The notes below the pieces were generated by a model. It saw only the letters and a program-made list of their open reading frames with translations, was not told the origin of the DNA and did not search any database. A stretch of DNA of 64,000 bases from Lachancea dasiensis (taxonomy: Eukaryota; Ascomycota; Saccharomycetes; Saccharomycetales; Saccharomycetaceae): assembly GCA_900074725.1 (NCBI GenBank), contig LT598456.1:627488-691487 (forward strand), written 5' to 3'. The position numbers were made by a program, and so were the translations under genes. Positions 1-10,282 of the stretch are shown piece after piece; position 1 is the first letter of the stretch, and each line of letters begins with the position of its first letter.

Positions 1-1146
1 GAGGAGGTTGGATCTTGGCTGCAGAACGGCAGAGTGATGGAATTTGGATTGGACCCTGACGAGGACCTCGAGTTTCAAGCCCAGTGCGGGTTTTACCAAA
101 AACACCCGGTGGAGTTCCCAGATGATGACTGGAGCGGAGACTTGCCATTGTTCTCGGGAATTGTCAGTTTTGCGCACGTACCCGTTGCCCAATGTTTTGA
201 GCATCGCCACACGGAGCAGGCCGCGAAGTACGACATTGCCATTGTTGGTGCACCCTACGATGGCTCGGTATCGTACCGTCCAGGTGCGAGATTTGGACCC
301 AACAACCTCAGACAAGGCTCGCGGAGACTGGGCAAAGGATTTTTGCCCGTGCGAGGCTTTCCAGGCTCGAAGTTACGGACCTTGGATCCTTACAATGCGG
401 GCTACAAGATCGTTGACTGTGGGGATGTCCCCATGAGTCCCTACGACAATAGAATAGCTTTGAATCAGCTGTACAGGGGCCAACGGGCCATTTACAACGC
501 GACTACGGTGAAAGATGGACTCATGGTGCCTAAGGTAGTGACATTGGGGGGCGACCATACAACCACGCTAATGGCTCTCAGGGCCGCCCACGCTCACCAT
601 GGACCGGTTGCGGTTATTCATTTCGACTCCCATATCGACACTTGGGATCCTAAAGTTTTGGGTGGAGGTATCACTAAGACTCAAAGCATAAACCATGGCA
701 CATTTTTGCACTTTGCCCATGAATATGGGTATATAGCCGACAACAAGTCCATGCATGTGGGTATTAGAGCACCGTTCATTGAGAAAAGCGACGAAACGCA
801 CGACTACGACTGTGGATTCGAGAAGATAGTAGCCCGAGATTTTGACATATACGGGTTTCGAGAAATTGTGGACAGAATCAAGAAACGTGTTGGGGACTTG
901 CCTGTATATATTTCTGTTGACATCGACGTATTGGACATTGCAGCAGCACCCGGCACAGGCACTCCCGAGCCAGGCGGATTAACTTCGAGAGAACTACTCA
1001 CGGTTTTAGATGGCCTAGAAGGCTTGAATGTTATCGGTGCTGACGTGGTCGAAGTATCCCCTCCTTTCGATTCTAACGGCGAAATTACATCGATCGTAGC
1101 AGCTCAGGTAGTTGATTCTTTCCTAGGTTTAATGACCGTGGCTTAA
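1..1146 (+). CDS. Ureohydrolase (agmatinase / guanidinobutyrase type), 5' end outside window
   Basis: Arginase-family Mn2+ enzyme that hydrolyses a guanidino compound to an amine and urea. The metal-binding motifs are visible: GGDHT (near residue 172 counted from position 34), HFDSHIDT (near 197) and SVDIDVLD (near 294), followed by GTGTPEPGG. The family is clear but the substrate is not; non-duplicated yeasts such as Kluyveromyces lactis have a 4-guanidinobutyrase (GBU1) of this type, while S. cerevisiae has only the arginase CAR1. The reading frame is open to base 1. The first in-frame ATG is at 37, but coding probably starts upstream of the window, so I treat it as partial. It converges on LYS14 with about 120 bp between stop codons. 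Confidence 0.85.
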   Translation, partial: EEVGSWLQNGRVMEFGLDPDEDLEFQAQCGFYQKHPVEFPDDDWSGDLPLFSGIVSFAHVPVAQCFEHRHTEQAAKYDIAIVGAPYDGSVSYRPGARFGPNNLRQGSRRLGKGFLPVRGFPGSKLRTLDPYNAGYKIVDCGDVPMSPYDNRIALNQLYRGQRAIYNATTVKDGLMVPKVVTLGGDHTTTLMALRAAHAHHGPVAVIHFDSHIDTWDPKVLGGGITKTQSINHGTFLHFAHEYGYIADNKSMHVGIRAPFIEKSDETHDYDCGFEKIVARDFDIYGFREIVDRIKKRVGDLPVYISVDIDVLDIAAAPGTGTPEPGGLTSRELLTVLDGLEGLNVIGADVVEVSPPFDSNGEITSIVAAQVVDSFLGLMTVA

Positions 1147-1269
1147 GCCATTGTGTTAAGAACATTGTGCCAGTGCTACCACGACTAAAAGAATCATCAA
1201 TCATTATTAATAGTTTCATTATCATTACATCTACAGCTTTTTACAGTTACAAAAATATTGACATCTAAT

Positions 1270-3696
1270 CTACCACGTTAGAACGTCTTGATCCTCTAGT
1301 TTATAAGCCTTTTCGTTGCCATACCAGACCTTTTCTAACCTGTTCAAATTATGTTCCGTCAATCGTTGGAACCTGCCACCATTCACTTTGTAGTATTTCT
1401 TAATGACGCTCCTCGTACCTTCATCAATTGCGTTGAGCCCTGCAATCAAAATTGCGAAATTGCAATAACAAGTTCTCAAGTTGTGAGGCGGATCATCGGT
1501 ATCCAAAAATCCAAAGAAGCTAGTGATTTTTTGCACCACTTGTTGAATCGCAATGGACTGCTTCGGAATTCCCAGCAATTTTAGCAACACGATTAATAAA
1601 AACGATAAAACTTGTGTTTGATGTGAGATGTCGTACCAGCTGATTGCGATCTCTTCACCACTGCGCAATTTTACCAAATCAATGGCATTATCCACAATTT
1701 GACTGTTTTTTGGATGGGACTGATTAGTGATCGGTATTACACCTGTCTTGTCTATAAAAACATAGTCCGATTGTCTGTCAATCTCCACCAAGATTTTCTG
1801 AATTTTAAAATATGACAGCTGCTGCTTAAACGTCTCAGTGTTGGGGTTGGACCACAATAAATAATCCAAGTTTTTGTCTAAAATCCCATCTTGCTCAGAA
1901 AAATATTTCTGTTCGGAGTGGCGAATGACATTTAAAGCCTTGAAAACCTCTTTAATCACCAGATCAAAATCCTCTTTGTGACCACGTAGCAGATTAAATT
2001 CATTGAGTGGCGTCATTATGTTTAAAAACTTCAGTGAGTCGATATATTGGTGATCATAAGGTGCAAAAATTAAGTCCAAATCATTTTCATCCACCAGGGC
2101 TCCGCCTAAGACAGTGCTGATACTGGCAAACGTTTCAATAACCTTGAACCAACATTTTGCCACATTCAAAACTTTCGAAGAGTTTCCAGAATTAATTTTT
2201 TTGAAAAGTTCGGTAACACCTTTCAAATGCGATCTCCACTGGCTGTTCATGGTGTAAATACAATCCCAGGTTAACATAAGGACCGTCAATATGATGGGTT
2301 CAATCTTATTGTAAACATTGTTTTCATCCTTGAATTGTTCTGTAAGAAGAGAAAGGCAATGTGACAAATACGCACAATAGCTTTTTTCGTCCTCCACGTT
2401 TCTTGTCTTTCGGTGAGATATTGAAGCACCGACCGCTAGTATAGAAGAGAGCAAATATGGTTCGCCTTTGGCAAATGATAGTAGTATGTCTCTAAGAGGG
2501 TTGCCTTGGTTTTGAAAGAAAGGGGCAATTGAATCTAAGCAGTCGTAATAGAATACCTCAAGGTATTTGTCGTTCGATCCACCCAGCTTAAACGACTCTA
2601 ATGTCATGTTGAAGGTCATAATGCTGTCTACCAGGAAAGAAATTGGTACAGCCGGACACGGGCGTTCAGGTGGTATCAAATTGAGTTCTGGTATATCGAG
2701 GTCAGAAAAATCCATAGTTTTCAGGTCCTCATATATTATGGAGTCGTTCAACTTCATGTTGACGATATCATTCAGATTTCTGATCAACAAGTTGGCATCA
2801 AACGAGTTGATATTCTTAGTGGGAATCAAATTTGGTAGCTCGCCCAGTGCAGGAGAATCCGTGACATCGGGGACACTGGCTATGTTAATGGAATTACTGA
2901 TATTGCCTGCTGGGATAGCAGTGGCGGGCGGCACGAAACTGCCTGCACTATTGGATAATATTGGATCTGGCTTCTGCACGTAAGAGGCATTCGCGCTATC
3001 GCTGGCAGTCGGCGCATCATTCTTTTTGGACTTCCTTTTACGATTCTTGGTGCGTATCACGTATACGCACTCTCGGTTGAGGCGTGCACACTGCCAACAT
3101 GTCGGCTTGCCCTCATCGCACTTCATACGCCGCCTTTTGCACTCGGTACACCCGTTACGGGAATACTTTCGTTTAACGGGTTTGCTGTTTGCACTTGAGG
3201 GCCTTGATATCACCTGGTCCGGCGGGATCGGAGCAGGTACATCAAAGGATCCCCCCGGCGTTGGTAATGTCCTGGGATTTATTTGATTTAGTCCTTCAAA
3301 CTGACTTGCAATAGCGACACCAGGAGAGCTCGATGTCACCTTTTCGGAGTTTGTTATGACAGAATCCGGTGTCACAGGGTTCTTGGCACTCTGTAATGAT
3401 GGTGGTCCGGTGCTTCTTGCCATGGCGTGAAGTTCTGGCATGGGTGACTGCAGGCCACCGCCAAACTGTTCTTGTGTCATATGCTGACCAAAGAGCCTAT
3501 CTCTGTCTGCCTGAGAGCCTTCGGATTCTATGGGGGTCCCTGAAGAGTATAAGGAAGCTGTCGTTCCCGCTAAAGCTTGGTTGAGGCTCTTGTCATCATC
3601 AAACAGCACCATATTTTTAACGAATGCCGCCAAATATGTACCGCCGGCGTCACTGGAGGACATTTCACGCGAATTGCACCGGAAGCCTATGGTCAT
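1270..3696 (-). CDS. LYS14: Lys14-type Zn(II)2Cys6 transcriptional activator of lysine biosynthesis
   Basis: Nuclear activator of the LYS genes in S. cerevisiae, where the co-inducer is alpha-aminoadipate semialdehyde. The binuclear zinc cluster reads CTECKRRRMKCDEGKPTCWQ followed by CARLNREC, preceded by KRKYSRNG. The long C-terminal region matches the Lys14 family throughout, including SIAPFFQNQGNPLRDILLSF, NEFNLLRGHKEDFDLVIKEV and the terminal DVLTW. Three ATGs are possible: 3696 (808 aa), 3663 (797 aa) and 3612 (about 767 aa; S. cerevisiae has 790). The start at 3696 leaves only 67 bp after the PRP6 stop. The 3612 start (MVLFDDDKS) looks most like the known N-terminus and leaves a more usual leader. 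LYS14 is YDR034C and PRP6 is YBR055C in S. cerevisiae, so their adjacency here reflects the unduplicated ancestral order. Confidence 0.92.
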   Translation of the reverse strand: MTIGFRCNSREMSSSDAGGTYLAAFVKNMVLFDDDKSLNQALAGTTASLYSSGTPIESEGSQADRDRLFGQHMTQEQFGGGLQSPMPELHAMARSTGPPSLQSAKNPVTPDSVITNSEKVTSSSPGVAIASQFEGLNQINPRTLPTPGGSFDVPAPIPPDQVISRPSSANSKPVKRKYSRNGCTECKRRRMKCDEGKPTCWQCARLNRECVYVIRTKNRKRKSKKNDAPTASDSANASYVQKPDPILSNSAGSFVPPATAIPAGNISNSINIASVPDVTDSPALGELPNLIPTKNINSFDANLLIRNLNDIVNMKLNDSIIYEDLKTMDFSDLDIPELNLIPPERPCPAVPISFLVDSIMTFNMTLESFKLGGSNDKYLEVFYYDCLDSIAPFFQNQGNPLRDILLSFAKGEPYLLSSILAVGASISHRKTRNVEDEKSYCAYLSHCLSLLTEQFKDENNVYNKIEPIILTVLMLTWDCIYTMNSQWRSHLKGVTELFKKINSGNSSKVLNVAKCWFKVIETFASISTVLGGALVDENDLDLIFAPYDHQYIDSLKFLNIMTPLNEFNLLRGHKEDFDLVIKEVFKALNVIRHSEQKYFSEQDGILDKNLDYLLWSNPNTETFKQQLSYFKIQKILVEIDRQSDYVFIDKTGVIPITNQSHPKNSQIVDNAIDLVKLRSGEEIAISWYDISHQTQVLSFLLIVLLKLLGIPKQSIAIQQVVQKITSFFGFLDTDDPPHNLRTCYCNFAILIAGLNAIDEGTRSVIKKYYKVNGGRFQRLTEHNLNRLEKVWYGNEKAYKLEDQDVLTW

Positions 3697-3763
3697 TTCA
3701 TCTTGTAAATTCCTCTGGAAAATTTTTGGATGCACCCTTCAGACACGTGAAAATCACATAAAA

Positions 3764-6508
3764 TCATTTCAAGCATTGACTTAAAACTTGCGAGGGCTTC
3801 TGGCATAGGTTAGCAACCTTCTTGGCCGTGGCGGCCCATTCGCTCCCGTAGCGGGGTTCAATCTCGTCTACCTGACGAAAAAGTGGCCCCAATTGGCGAT
3901 TCGTACGCTTGTAGCAACGTGATAACCAAATCCAACCGTCGCCATACAATGGGGCCGCAGTGGTAGCCCTTTCAAACCATTTAAGAGCCTTCTCGTAGTG
4001 CGAATCAGTAAAAAGATCCATACCTATCGAAATTAAAACACGATGGTCTGATTTCGTGGATTTGAGAGCGTCCTGGTAGGCAGTTTTCTTAGCAGACTTC
4101 TTGGCGATCAGATCGAGATTCTCTGCCCACAAAGCAGCACTAGTTGGGCTTGACTTCAGTCCTTGTGCGACCAAAAGCCTGGCCTGATCAAGATTTCCGA
4201 GATTTTTCTCCATTTGGATGCGAGCTACTTGAAGTAATTCCAGCTGTGGACCCGCAGGAACATTCAGTTGGGCAAGATCAAAATTAGAACGGGCTCGTAT
4301 GGGTTGTGACAATAGATTATTATCGACGTGGCTCAATTCAATCCAGAGCTTGGCACTTTGAGGGAGTTTCTGAGTTCCTTTGGCAAAACATTCCCGCGCC
4401 TTCTGCGGTTGTTGCAGTTCAATGTACATTTGTCCCCATTGAAGAAGGAGCTTTTCGCAGTCAGGGACCAGATCCAAAAAGCTATTTTCCAAAAATTTTA
4501 GAGCCTCCGAGGTACGGCCTTGATAGCGCAAGAAGCTGAGGAACCTGTGGCATACTCGTTCAAAACCTGACTCGCCTTTCAGTTTTTTAAGGGCATCTTT
4601 AAATAGGCTTTCCGCTTTTTCAAATTGTTCATCCATCAGTAATAGCTTGGACTTGGCAAGCCAAAAATCCACGTAGTTTGGATTTTTTGATATGCTTCTG
4701 TCGAGTATGTCAAGGGCTTTGGAAGTATTATTGTCGTACTTCCATATCAACTTAGAAAACATGAGCACCAACACAGGTAGTTCTAACAGTGGCTTGCAGT
4801 CAGCACTAAAGAGCACGTCTTCAAAAGCTTGATAAGCCTCCGGCATAATAGATTCGGCTCTACAGAGGTCCACGAACTTGTTCCATATACTTAATTTGTG
4901 AGGTTGTTTTTCCAGAATAAACTTGTAGGCACAACATTTCGTGTAGCACTGTTGTTCAATTTTATCTATGATAACAATTGTATCTGTGTGGTCTGTATCT
5001 GCGTATGTGTTTTCCATTGCAACTTTGACCACTGCCTGTACCGTCTTCTTGTAGAGGTTTGCAAATTCAGCTTCTATGCGACGGGCCACCTGTAGCCATT
5101 CGGCAAAAGATAAAATCGTGTCGTGATCGGCAAGTTCCTTTAAACCCTTCTTTAAAAGTTTTGTGAGCTTTTCCAGAGGTATATCACCAGATCGTTCCTC
5201 GAGCTCAGATGCCAATATCCAAATTTGCACTTCACCAGGGTTTTGTTGCCTGGCAATATTGAGAGTCTTTCTGGCGCTGGCATGATCTTGTAGATTCACA
5301 AGGGCGACTAAGAGTTCAATATTGTGCGGCATCAATTCCATCGCTTTTTGTAATATTTTGATGGCCTCTGCCTTATTATCTTCGTAGCGGACAGCCAGCT
5401 TCCATAATTCAGGGGATCGAGGCAAACTTTGAATCGCTTTCCGGATTACGCGCTTTTTATTTAAAGTCTCCAGCTCCAGCTCAACAGCTTTCAGCCAGAG
5501 CTTAAGACTTTCCTCGTTAAAACTGAGGGCTTGAGCTACCAAAATTTTGGAGAGTTTCAGGTCTGAAGAGTTCAGTCTAATATTTTCTAACCAAATGTCT
5601 TCGTCTCTGGGGCACTGGTCACAACCTTGGTCAATTAGTGACTTTGCGGTCCTGAACTTCCGAGCTCTTTCCTCTAGTCTAGCAGAAGCAATCCAACCCT
5701 GGGGTTTTTTAGGATCGGATTTGCGATATGAGTTCAAGATGATGCGCATACGTCCAATATCTTGAAGCTCGTTTTGAAGGTCAACATCTTTGGCAGCATC
5801 ATCTAATTCCCGCAATAATTTCTCTGAATCTTCCAAAGCGTCGTTGCTATTCTTAACATTGAGGTTTTCGTCCAATTGACGGTTAAGAAGCTTTTCTCGC
5901 TGTTGAGTTAATTTGGAGAGGTCGATGTTGCCCGAAATTAAGGCGTCAGGCGCGGCATACGATTTGCGCTCATTCTGCAATTCTAGTCGCTGGCGCTTGT
6001 TCCTCTTAGTAAAGTCGCCAGCCTCTGGCAGCAAGTTCCATTGTTCTTCACTAACGGTGGACAACGAACGTTTGAGATCCACAAACGTGTGTGATACTGG
6101 CTCCAACCCAGTCGAAGCTACCTTTTCTGAGCCACGGTTTACATCTGCTTTCTTCAGAGCCTTGCGACCCGACAACTGTGCGTCAATCTCGCTGTAAATG
6201 CGATCGGCCTCTGCATCGTCATGGTTGATTCTGCTCGACACTATTGGTGCTGAGTTCAGCGATAATCCATTGGAATCATCAAATCTACCCTTTTGCCGTA
6301 TTCTTCGGCCATCATTTTCTTCTGCATCTTCCTCCACATCGTGGCTCCCGCCATCTAAAGCCGCTTCTCGGTCATCGCGCTGTCTTCCAGGTTGTTTGCC
6401 GGAGCCCACATCTGAGCGGGTGGTGAAGCCAGTAGCACCACGCCCAATGCCAGCTATATAGCCAGGAGGCGCCTTTTGGCTCAAGAATGCCGGCGACTCG
6501 AAGCCCAT
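3764..6508 (-). CDS. PRP6: Pre-mRNA splicing factor Prp6, U4/U6.U5 tri-snRNP protein
   Basis: Prp6 bridges U5 and U4/U6 in the tri-snRNP in the nucleus. The 914-residue product (S. cerevisiae 899) begins with the PRP1 N-terminal signature: PPGYIAGIGRGATGFTTRSD at residues 14-33. A charged linker follows, and from about residue 240 to the C-terminus there are repeated HAT/TPR helices (WIASARLEERARK, WLKAVELE, WILASELEERSGD, WIWLSRCYKR). The start ATG at 6506-6508 precedes the conserved N-terminus directly. It runs in the same direction as LYS14, which lies just downstream with a very short spacer. Confidence 0.95.
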   Translation of the reverse strand: MGFESPAFLSQKAPPGYIAGIGRGATGFTTRSDVGSGKQPGRQRDDREAALDGGSHDVEEDAEENDGRRIRQKGRFDDSNGLSLNSAPIVSSRINHDDAEADRIYSEIDAQLSGRKALKKADVNRGSEKVASTGLEPVSHTFVDLKRSLSTVSEEQWNLLPEAGDFTKRNKRQRLELQNERKSYAAPDALISGNIDLSKLTQQREKLLNRQLDENLNVKNSNDALEDSEKLLRELDDAAKDVDLQNELQDIGRMRIILNSYRKSDPKKPQGWIASARLEERARKFRTAKSLIDQGCDQCPRDEDIWLENIRLNSSDLKLSKILVAQALSFNEESLKLWLKAVELELETLNKKRVIRKAIQSLPRSPELWKLAVRYEDNKAEAIKILQKAMELMPHNIELLVALVNLQDHASARKTLNIARQQNPGEVQIWILASELEERSGDIPLEKLTKLLKKGLKELADHDTILSFAEWLQVARRIEAEFANLYKKTVQAVVKVAMENTYADTDHTDTIVIIDKIEQQCYTKCCAYKFILEKQPHKLSIWNKFVDLCRAESIMPEAYQAFEDVLFSADCKPLLELPVLVLMFSKLIWKYDNNTSKALDILDRSISKNPNYVDFWLAKSKLLLMDEQFEKAESLFKDALKKLKGESGFERVCHRFLSFLRYQGRTSEALKFLENSFLDLVPDCEKLLLQWGQMYIELQQPQKARECFAKGTQKLPQSAKLWIELSHVDNNLLSQPIRARSNFDLAQLNVPAGPQLELLQVARIQMEKNLGNLDQARLLVAQGLKSSPTSAALWAENLDLIAKKSAKKTAYQDALKSTKSDHRVLISIGMDLFTDSHYEKALKWFERATTAAPLYGDGWIWLSRCYKRTNRQLGPLFRQVDEIEPRYGSEWAATAKKVANLCQKPSQVLSQCLK

Positions 6509-8596
6509 TTACCTATATCAATGGTGCGTAGTTTAGTTGTTCCTTACCTTTTTTATCATAAATTTTCTTAATGCGAAGGGCAACATTCCGAAACATCCAA
6601 TGACAAGGCCAAACTGAACTAAAAGATCTTAGGAGAGTAAGATCGATCTTGTTTCCTTATCCAACGGTTGAGTTTTTATGGTCACAAATAAACCTTTTAA
6701 TCAAAACCCGCTTCTAAGTGAGGCTACCACTACAAAAAATACTAACAACGACGCATAAGGGCTAAAGATGACATAAATGCCATGAAAATGGAATTCTGGC
6801 CGACCACCCTACGCCTCTCTCATCATTGAGGATTTTCAAGACAGTCATTATACTGTGCTAGAGCTTGATACTATCTGTTAACTTGCTGTGCATTATTCAG
6901 GTTTGATCCTTAGATTATGGATGTGGTACCATCGACTGATCGCTGGAATATGTTACTGGGAGTTGAGTAACAAAGCAGGTATCTTCTCGTCTCGATCAAA
7001 ACGCATTGGCAAGGGTCTGCGCTAGGGGCCGATTAGAAGCAGAGCTGCTCACGCAGGCCACCAATGAAGATAAACACTCTTTGTCTATGAGGAATCATGC
7101 TCGCCATTCTGTAAATGTTGAGGCTCTCTCTATTGTTTGCCTCGGGATCATATAGATATCATTGTGCCATAATGAAAGAGGTACAAAAGAGGTACAACAT
7201 TGTTGCTGGGATAACTGGAGCCTCATATCCAAGTTGAACGAAGGCCAGGTGGAATAGCTCAGCAATTAAATGCAGGGCTGTACAATTGTCAAATATATGA
7301 CCTAATGGGCCTTATTTTATAAATTTATGGGATATATCAGGCGGTGGTCATCGAGTGTTGATTGAAGACCTCCAAGTTGTACAGCAACACTGACGTGACA
7401 GAAAAGTAGCAGGATATTTCACTGAACCACAAATGCCAGAAAGGTATCAAAAGGAATTTTCTGTCCACTGGTGTTTACATGACGTTATTCAGTGGCATAA
7501 ATTTTGGTTTGATCTATTTCGCAAGATTGAAGGAGCAAAAGGAACAGATAGCACGAAACGCATCATATGATTTCGTAATTTGCTTCGGATACTTTCACTA
7601 TTTGGTTGGTGCTATTGTTTCGTTTTGGTGTTATTTTACATTTGCGCACATAGAGGAACAATATCTGGAGGTGATCCATTGAAACTATTACCAGAGAGAA
7701 TACAATGAGTCACAGCTTGAGTGGAAGGATGTATTGTGAGCTTCTTGAGGAAAGAGGTTTAATTACAATCTTTTATTATAATTTTTGGCAATGTCTACTC
7801 AAGATCAGGTTGATTTTCCATGGTCACTTTTAAATGTGACTGACTACTCCTTACAAATTAAAAAAGCTACGTTATAAAAGCAAATAGCTCACCCCCCAGC
7901 GTTATCGAGGAAGCGTATTAGCTACATCAGAGCACTTGATGTATAAGCAAGGACAAAAACATGAAACAAATTTTTCTCAAATTGTTTATAGTATAGCGCT
8001 GATACATCAGTGCGGCGAAGGTTCGCTACATGTGCCTTTCCCCCAATTTGAAGTGAGTCCTCGTTGGCAGTAGTTAACTTGCTTGGGAGGCCGCTCAATC
8101 TGTTAAAACACCTTGCCAGTATCACTTCGTACTATTACGACACTTTCTAGGTCTTTCCTCCTATGCAAACTCGACCCTACTCAGACAGTACTAGATTGCT
8201 GCCATTTGATTGCTTTAGAAGTATCAGCATATATGGCATTTTAGTGGATTATGTTTCCCGAACGTTTATTTGCACCAAGGGCGTTTATCCATTGACCGGT
8301 CAGGCAGGCTATTGCAAGTGAAGATGGAAGATAGCCATCTAGCCTAACTGTTCCTCAACTCCGACTTTGGCTTTGCGCACGGAGATGTCGCTGAAACATT
8401 CCATACATACGTTGGTAAGAAACAATATCCCACGGGACCACACAAGTGCTGACTTTGAGGTCTTCTGAAATAAAGCAAACGTCTCCGGAAGACAGAGAGC
8501 GGAAAGAGCTGTTATCTCAGGGCTCACTAAGAAATCTTTTACGCAAGCTTCTCTCAGATATTCCCTGGAGAGATGAACATCTCCCACCCGAGACAT

Positions 8597-8603
8597 TTAC
8601 TAA
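8597..8603 (+). promoter_or_regulatory. Yap1-type site (TTACTAA) upstream of PST2
   Basis: TTACTAA is the high-affinity Yap1 recognition element and lies about 410 bp before the PST2 ATG. PST2-type quinone oxidoreductases are oxidative-stress induced in S. cerevisiae. The link is inferred; a 7-mer can occur by chance. Confidence 0.4.
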
Positions 8604-8878
8604 AGCTTTTTGATCGTTATACGGACATTCAGCCTCCAACCCTAGTTGTGGCCTTCAAGGAATTGCCTCGGCTCTGGTTGGTGAATTCTTCTTAGCATCA
8701 ATATCCCATGACCTAGTCACCTGTGGTCTTGTACCCTTTCGCTCCGGCTGGCTCTATTAAGCTCCAAAAAGGTCTTACTCATCTTATCCTTCTTACCAAA
8801 ATGTTTGTCATGTTCATCTCTTCTCGTAATAATAGCATAATAAAGCTTAATAATCTTTTTCAGGTCTCTAAAGCATGG

Positions 8879-8886
8879 TATAAATA
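8879..8886 (+). promoter_or_regulatory. TATA box (TATAAATA) of PST2
   Basis: A consensus TATAAATA lies about 129 bp before the PST2 start codon, in the usual yeast TATA window. It fits a stress-inducible gene. Confidence 0.6.
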
Positions 8887-9014
8887 GGGACCTCGACAGC
8901 CAAAGTAAAAGGTTCGAGATAAAATCGAAGAATCACTCTTCGTATCAAATAGTTTAAGGCTAGTTGATACACTTTCTAAGTCTTCGAAGAAACGCTCCAA
9001 ACTCTTAAAGCATT

Positions 9015-9617
9015 ATGTCAAAAGTTGCCATTATCATCTACACCCTATATGGCCATACGGCCCAGGTCGCAGAGGCCCAGAAAAAGGGTGTAGAAGCCGC
9101 AGGCGGAGAAGCAAACATCTACCAAGTGCCAGAAACATTAAGCGACGAAGTTATAAAGGCTATGGGTGGGGCCCCCAAGCCAGCTTACCCAATTGCGACA
9201 ACGGAAACATTGGTGGAATACGATGCCTTTTTGTTTGGGATTCCAACGCGGTTCGGTAACTTCCCAGCTCAGTGGAAAGCATTCTGGGACGCTACGGGCG
9301 GCCTTTGGTCCAGGGGTGCCTTGCACGGCAAGGTTGCTGGCGTGTTTGTGAGTACAGGCACAGGCGGAGGCAACGAAACTACGGTGGTGAACTCGCTGTC
9401 GGTTTTGGCTCACCACGGGATCATTTACGTCCCACTTGGTTACAAAAATGTGTTTGGCGAATTGGTCAACTTGTCGGAGGTGCACGGTGGCTCAGCATGG
9501 GGTGCTGGAACGATTGCAGGTGCCGATGGCTCCCGCCAGCCCTCGGCTCTTGAGTTGACGGTAAACGAGACGCAAGGTCGGACCTTTTACGAGACCGCCA
9601 AGAAGTTTTTGGCGTAA
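9015..9617 (+). CDS. PST2: Flavodoxin-like NAD(P)H:quinone oxidoreductase (Pst2/Rfs1/Ycp4 family)
   Basis: FMN-binding WrbA-type protein that reduces quinones by two electrons at the eisosome/plasma membrane. The FMN phosphate loop is [12 protein letters not shown] (residues 9-20). [19 protein letters not shown] and the GTGGGNETT segment are further family signatures. At 200 aa it matches Pst2 (198). It corresponds to the YDR032C/YBR052C duplicate pair. Neighbours REG1, RAD28 and MIX14 on one side and LYS14/PRP6 on the other keep the ancestral order. Confidence 0.93.
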   Translation: MSKVAIIIYTLYGHTAQVAEAQKKGVEAAGGEANIYQVPETLSDEVIKAMGGAPKPAYPIATTETLVEYDAFLFGIPTRFGNFPAQWKAFWDATGGLWSRGALHGKVAGVFVSTGTGGGNETTVVNSLSVLAHHGIIYVPLGYKNVFGELVNLSEVHGGSAWGAGTIAGADGSRQPSALELTVNETQGRTFYETAKKFLA

Positions 9618-9818
9618 GAACCACGAACATTAGAATGTCCCGTTTCATTTTTCCTCTAGACTCGAAACTTGAGCCTCAAAAGTATTGGTGCCCGTCGTGC
9701 CCGTATCCGGGATTCGGCTGAGCTATATACCACAGATATACGTATACTTCTTATAAAGAGCAAAAGGTAGCACAGTCTTACCTGCCGCATCTCTATAAAA
9801 GCCGTTTTATGCTTGGTC

Positions 9819-10154
9819 TTACATATGATTCACAGGGCTGGCACCTCGGATCTGCTGTTGTGCACATTCCCGCATTTGGTTCAGCAATGGTATGCATTTT
9901 TCGTTGATAGTTCTTGACTCCATGTTTTCACGCACACATGCCTCGTAGTTGGCCATTAGCGACCCACAATGGCTCATCACTTTCTGCACGCTTGGTACCT
10001 TTTGTCTTATGCACACGGCAAGGTCTCTTTGTCGAAAACCACACTGGCTTGGGTCCTCCCGATTTTTGGCCACACATTTGTGGTATTCCATAAACTGTTG
10101 GGGGCAGTTTTTAGCCACATCTTCCATAATGAACTGATCCAGAGAACTCGACAT
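9819..10154 (-). CDS. MIX14: Mitochondrial intermembrane-space twin CX9C protein Mix14
   Basis: Small CHCH-type protein of the mitochondrial intermembrane space, imported and oxidised by Mia40. Four Cys-x9-Cys units are visible: CPQQFMEYHKC, CGFRQRDLAVC, CGSLMANYEAC and CIPLLNQMREC, forming two helical hairpins. At 111 aa it is close to S. cerevisiae Mix14 (YDR031W, 121 aa). It is divergent from RAD28 across about 128 bp, the same pair as in S. cerevisiae. Confidence 0.92.
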   Translation of the reverse strand: MSSSLDQFIMEDVAKNCPQQFMEYHKCVAKNREDPSQCGFRQRDLAVCIRQKVPSVQKVMSHCGSLMANYEACVRENMESRTINEKCIPLLNQMRECAQQQIRGASPVNHM

Positions 10155-10282
10155 GTCAAGCCTACTTCTACCAGGATTCTTTCCAAACGAATATTGTGTG
10201 CCTTGTTAGCTTCTACAACTAAACGGTCTTATATTGTTATACAATTTACCAGGGCTCATTGCTCATCTGCACAACCAAGTGT

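Larger units (their letters stand above)
6509..9014. other. 2.5 kb intergenic gap, no convincing gene
   Basis: No frame here has convincing coding character. The longest ATG frame (7479-7682, 67 codons) matches nothing I recognise. In S. cerevisiae the equivalent places hold MRH1 (YDR033W) or YRO2/YBR053C, which are absent, so this may be the eroded site of a lost or moved gene. It contains an isolated TGAGTCA (7706-7712), a TTACTAA (8597-8603) and one copy of a 17-bp sequence found again near 30.12 kb. Confidence 0.6.

Noticed and set aside
7479-7682. 67-codon frame in the PRP6-PST2 gap
   Set aside because: Short, no recognisable family and no supporting context; it does not resemble MRH1/YRO2.
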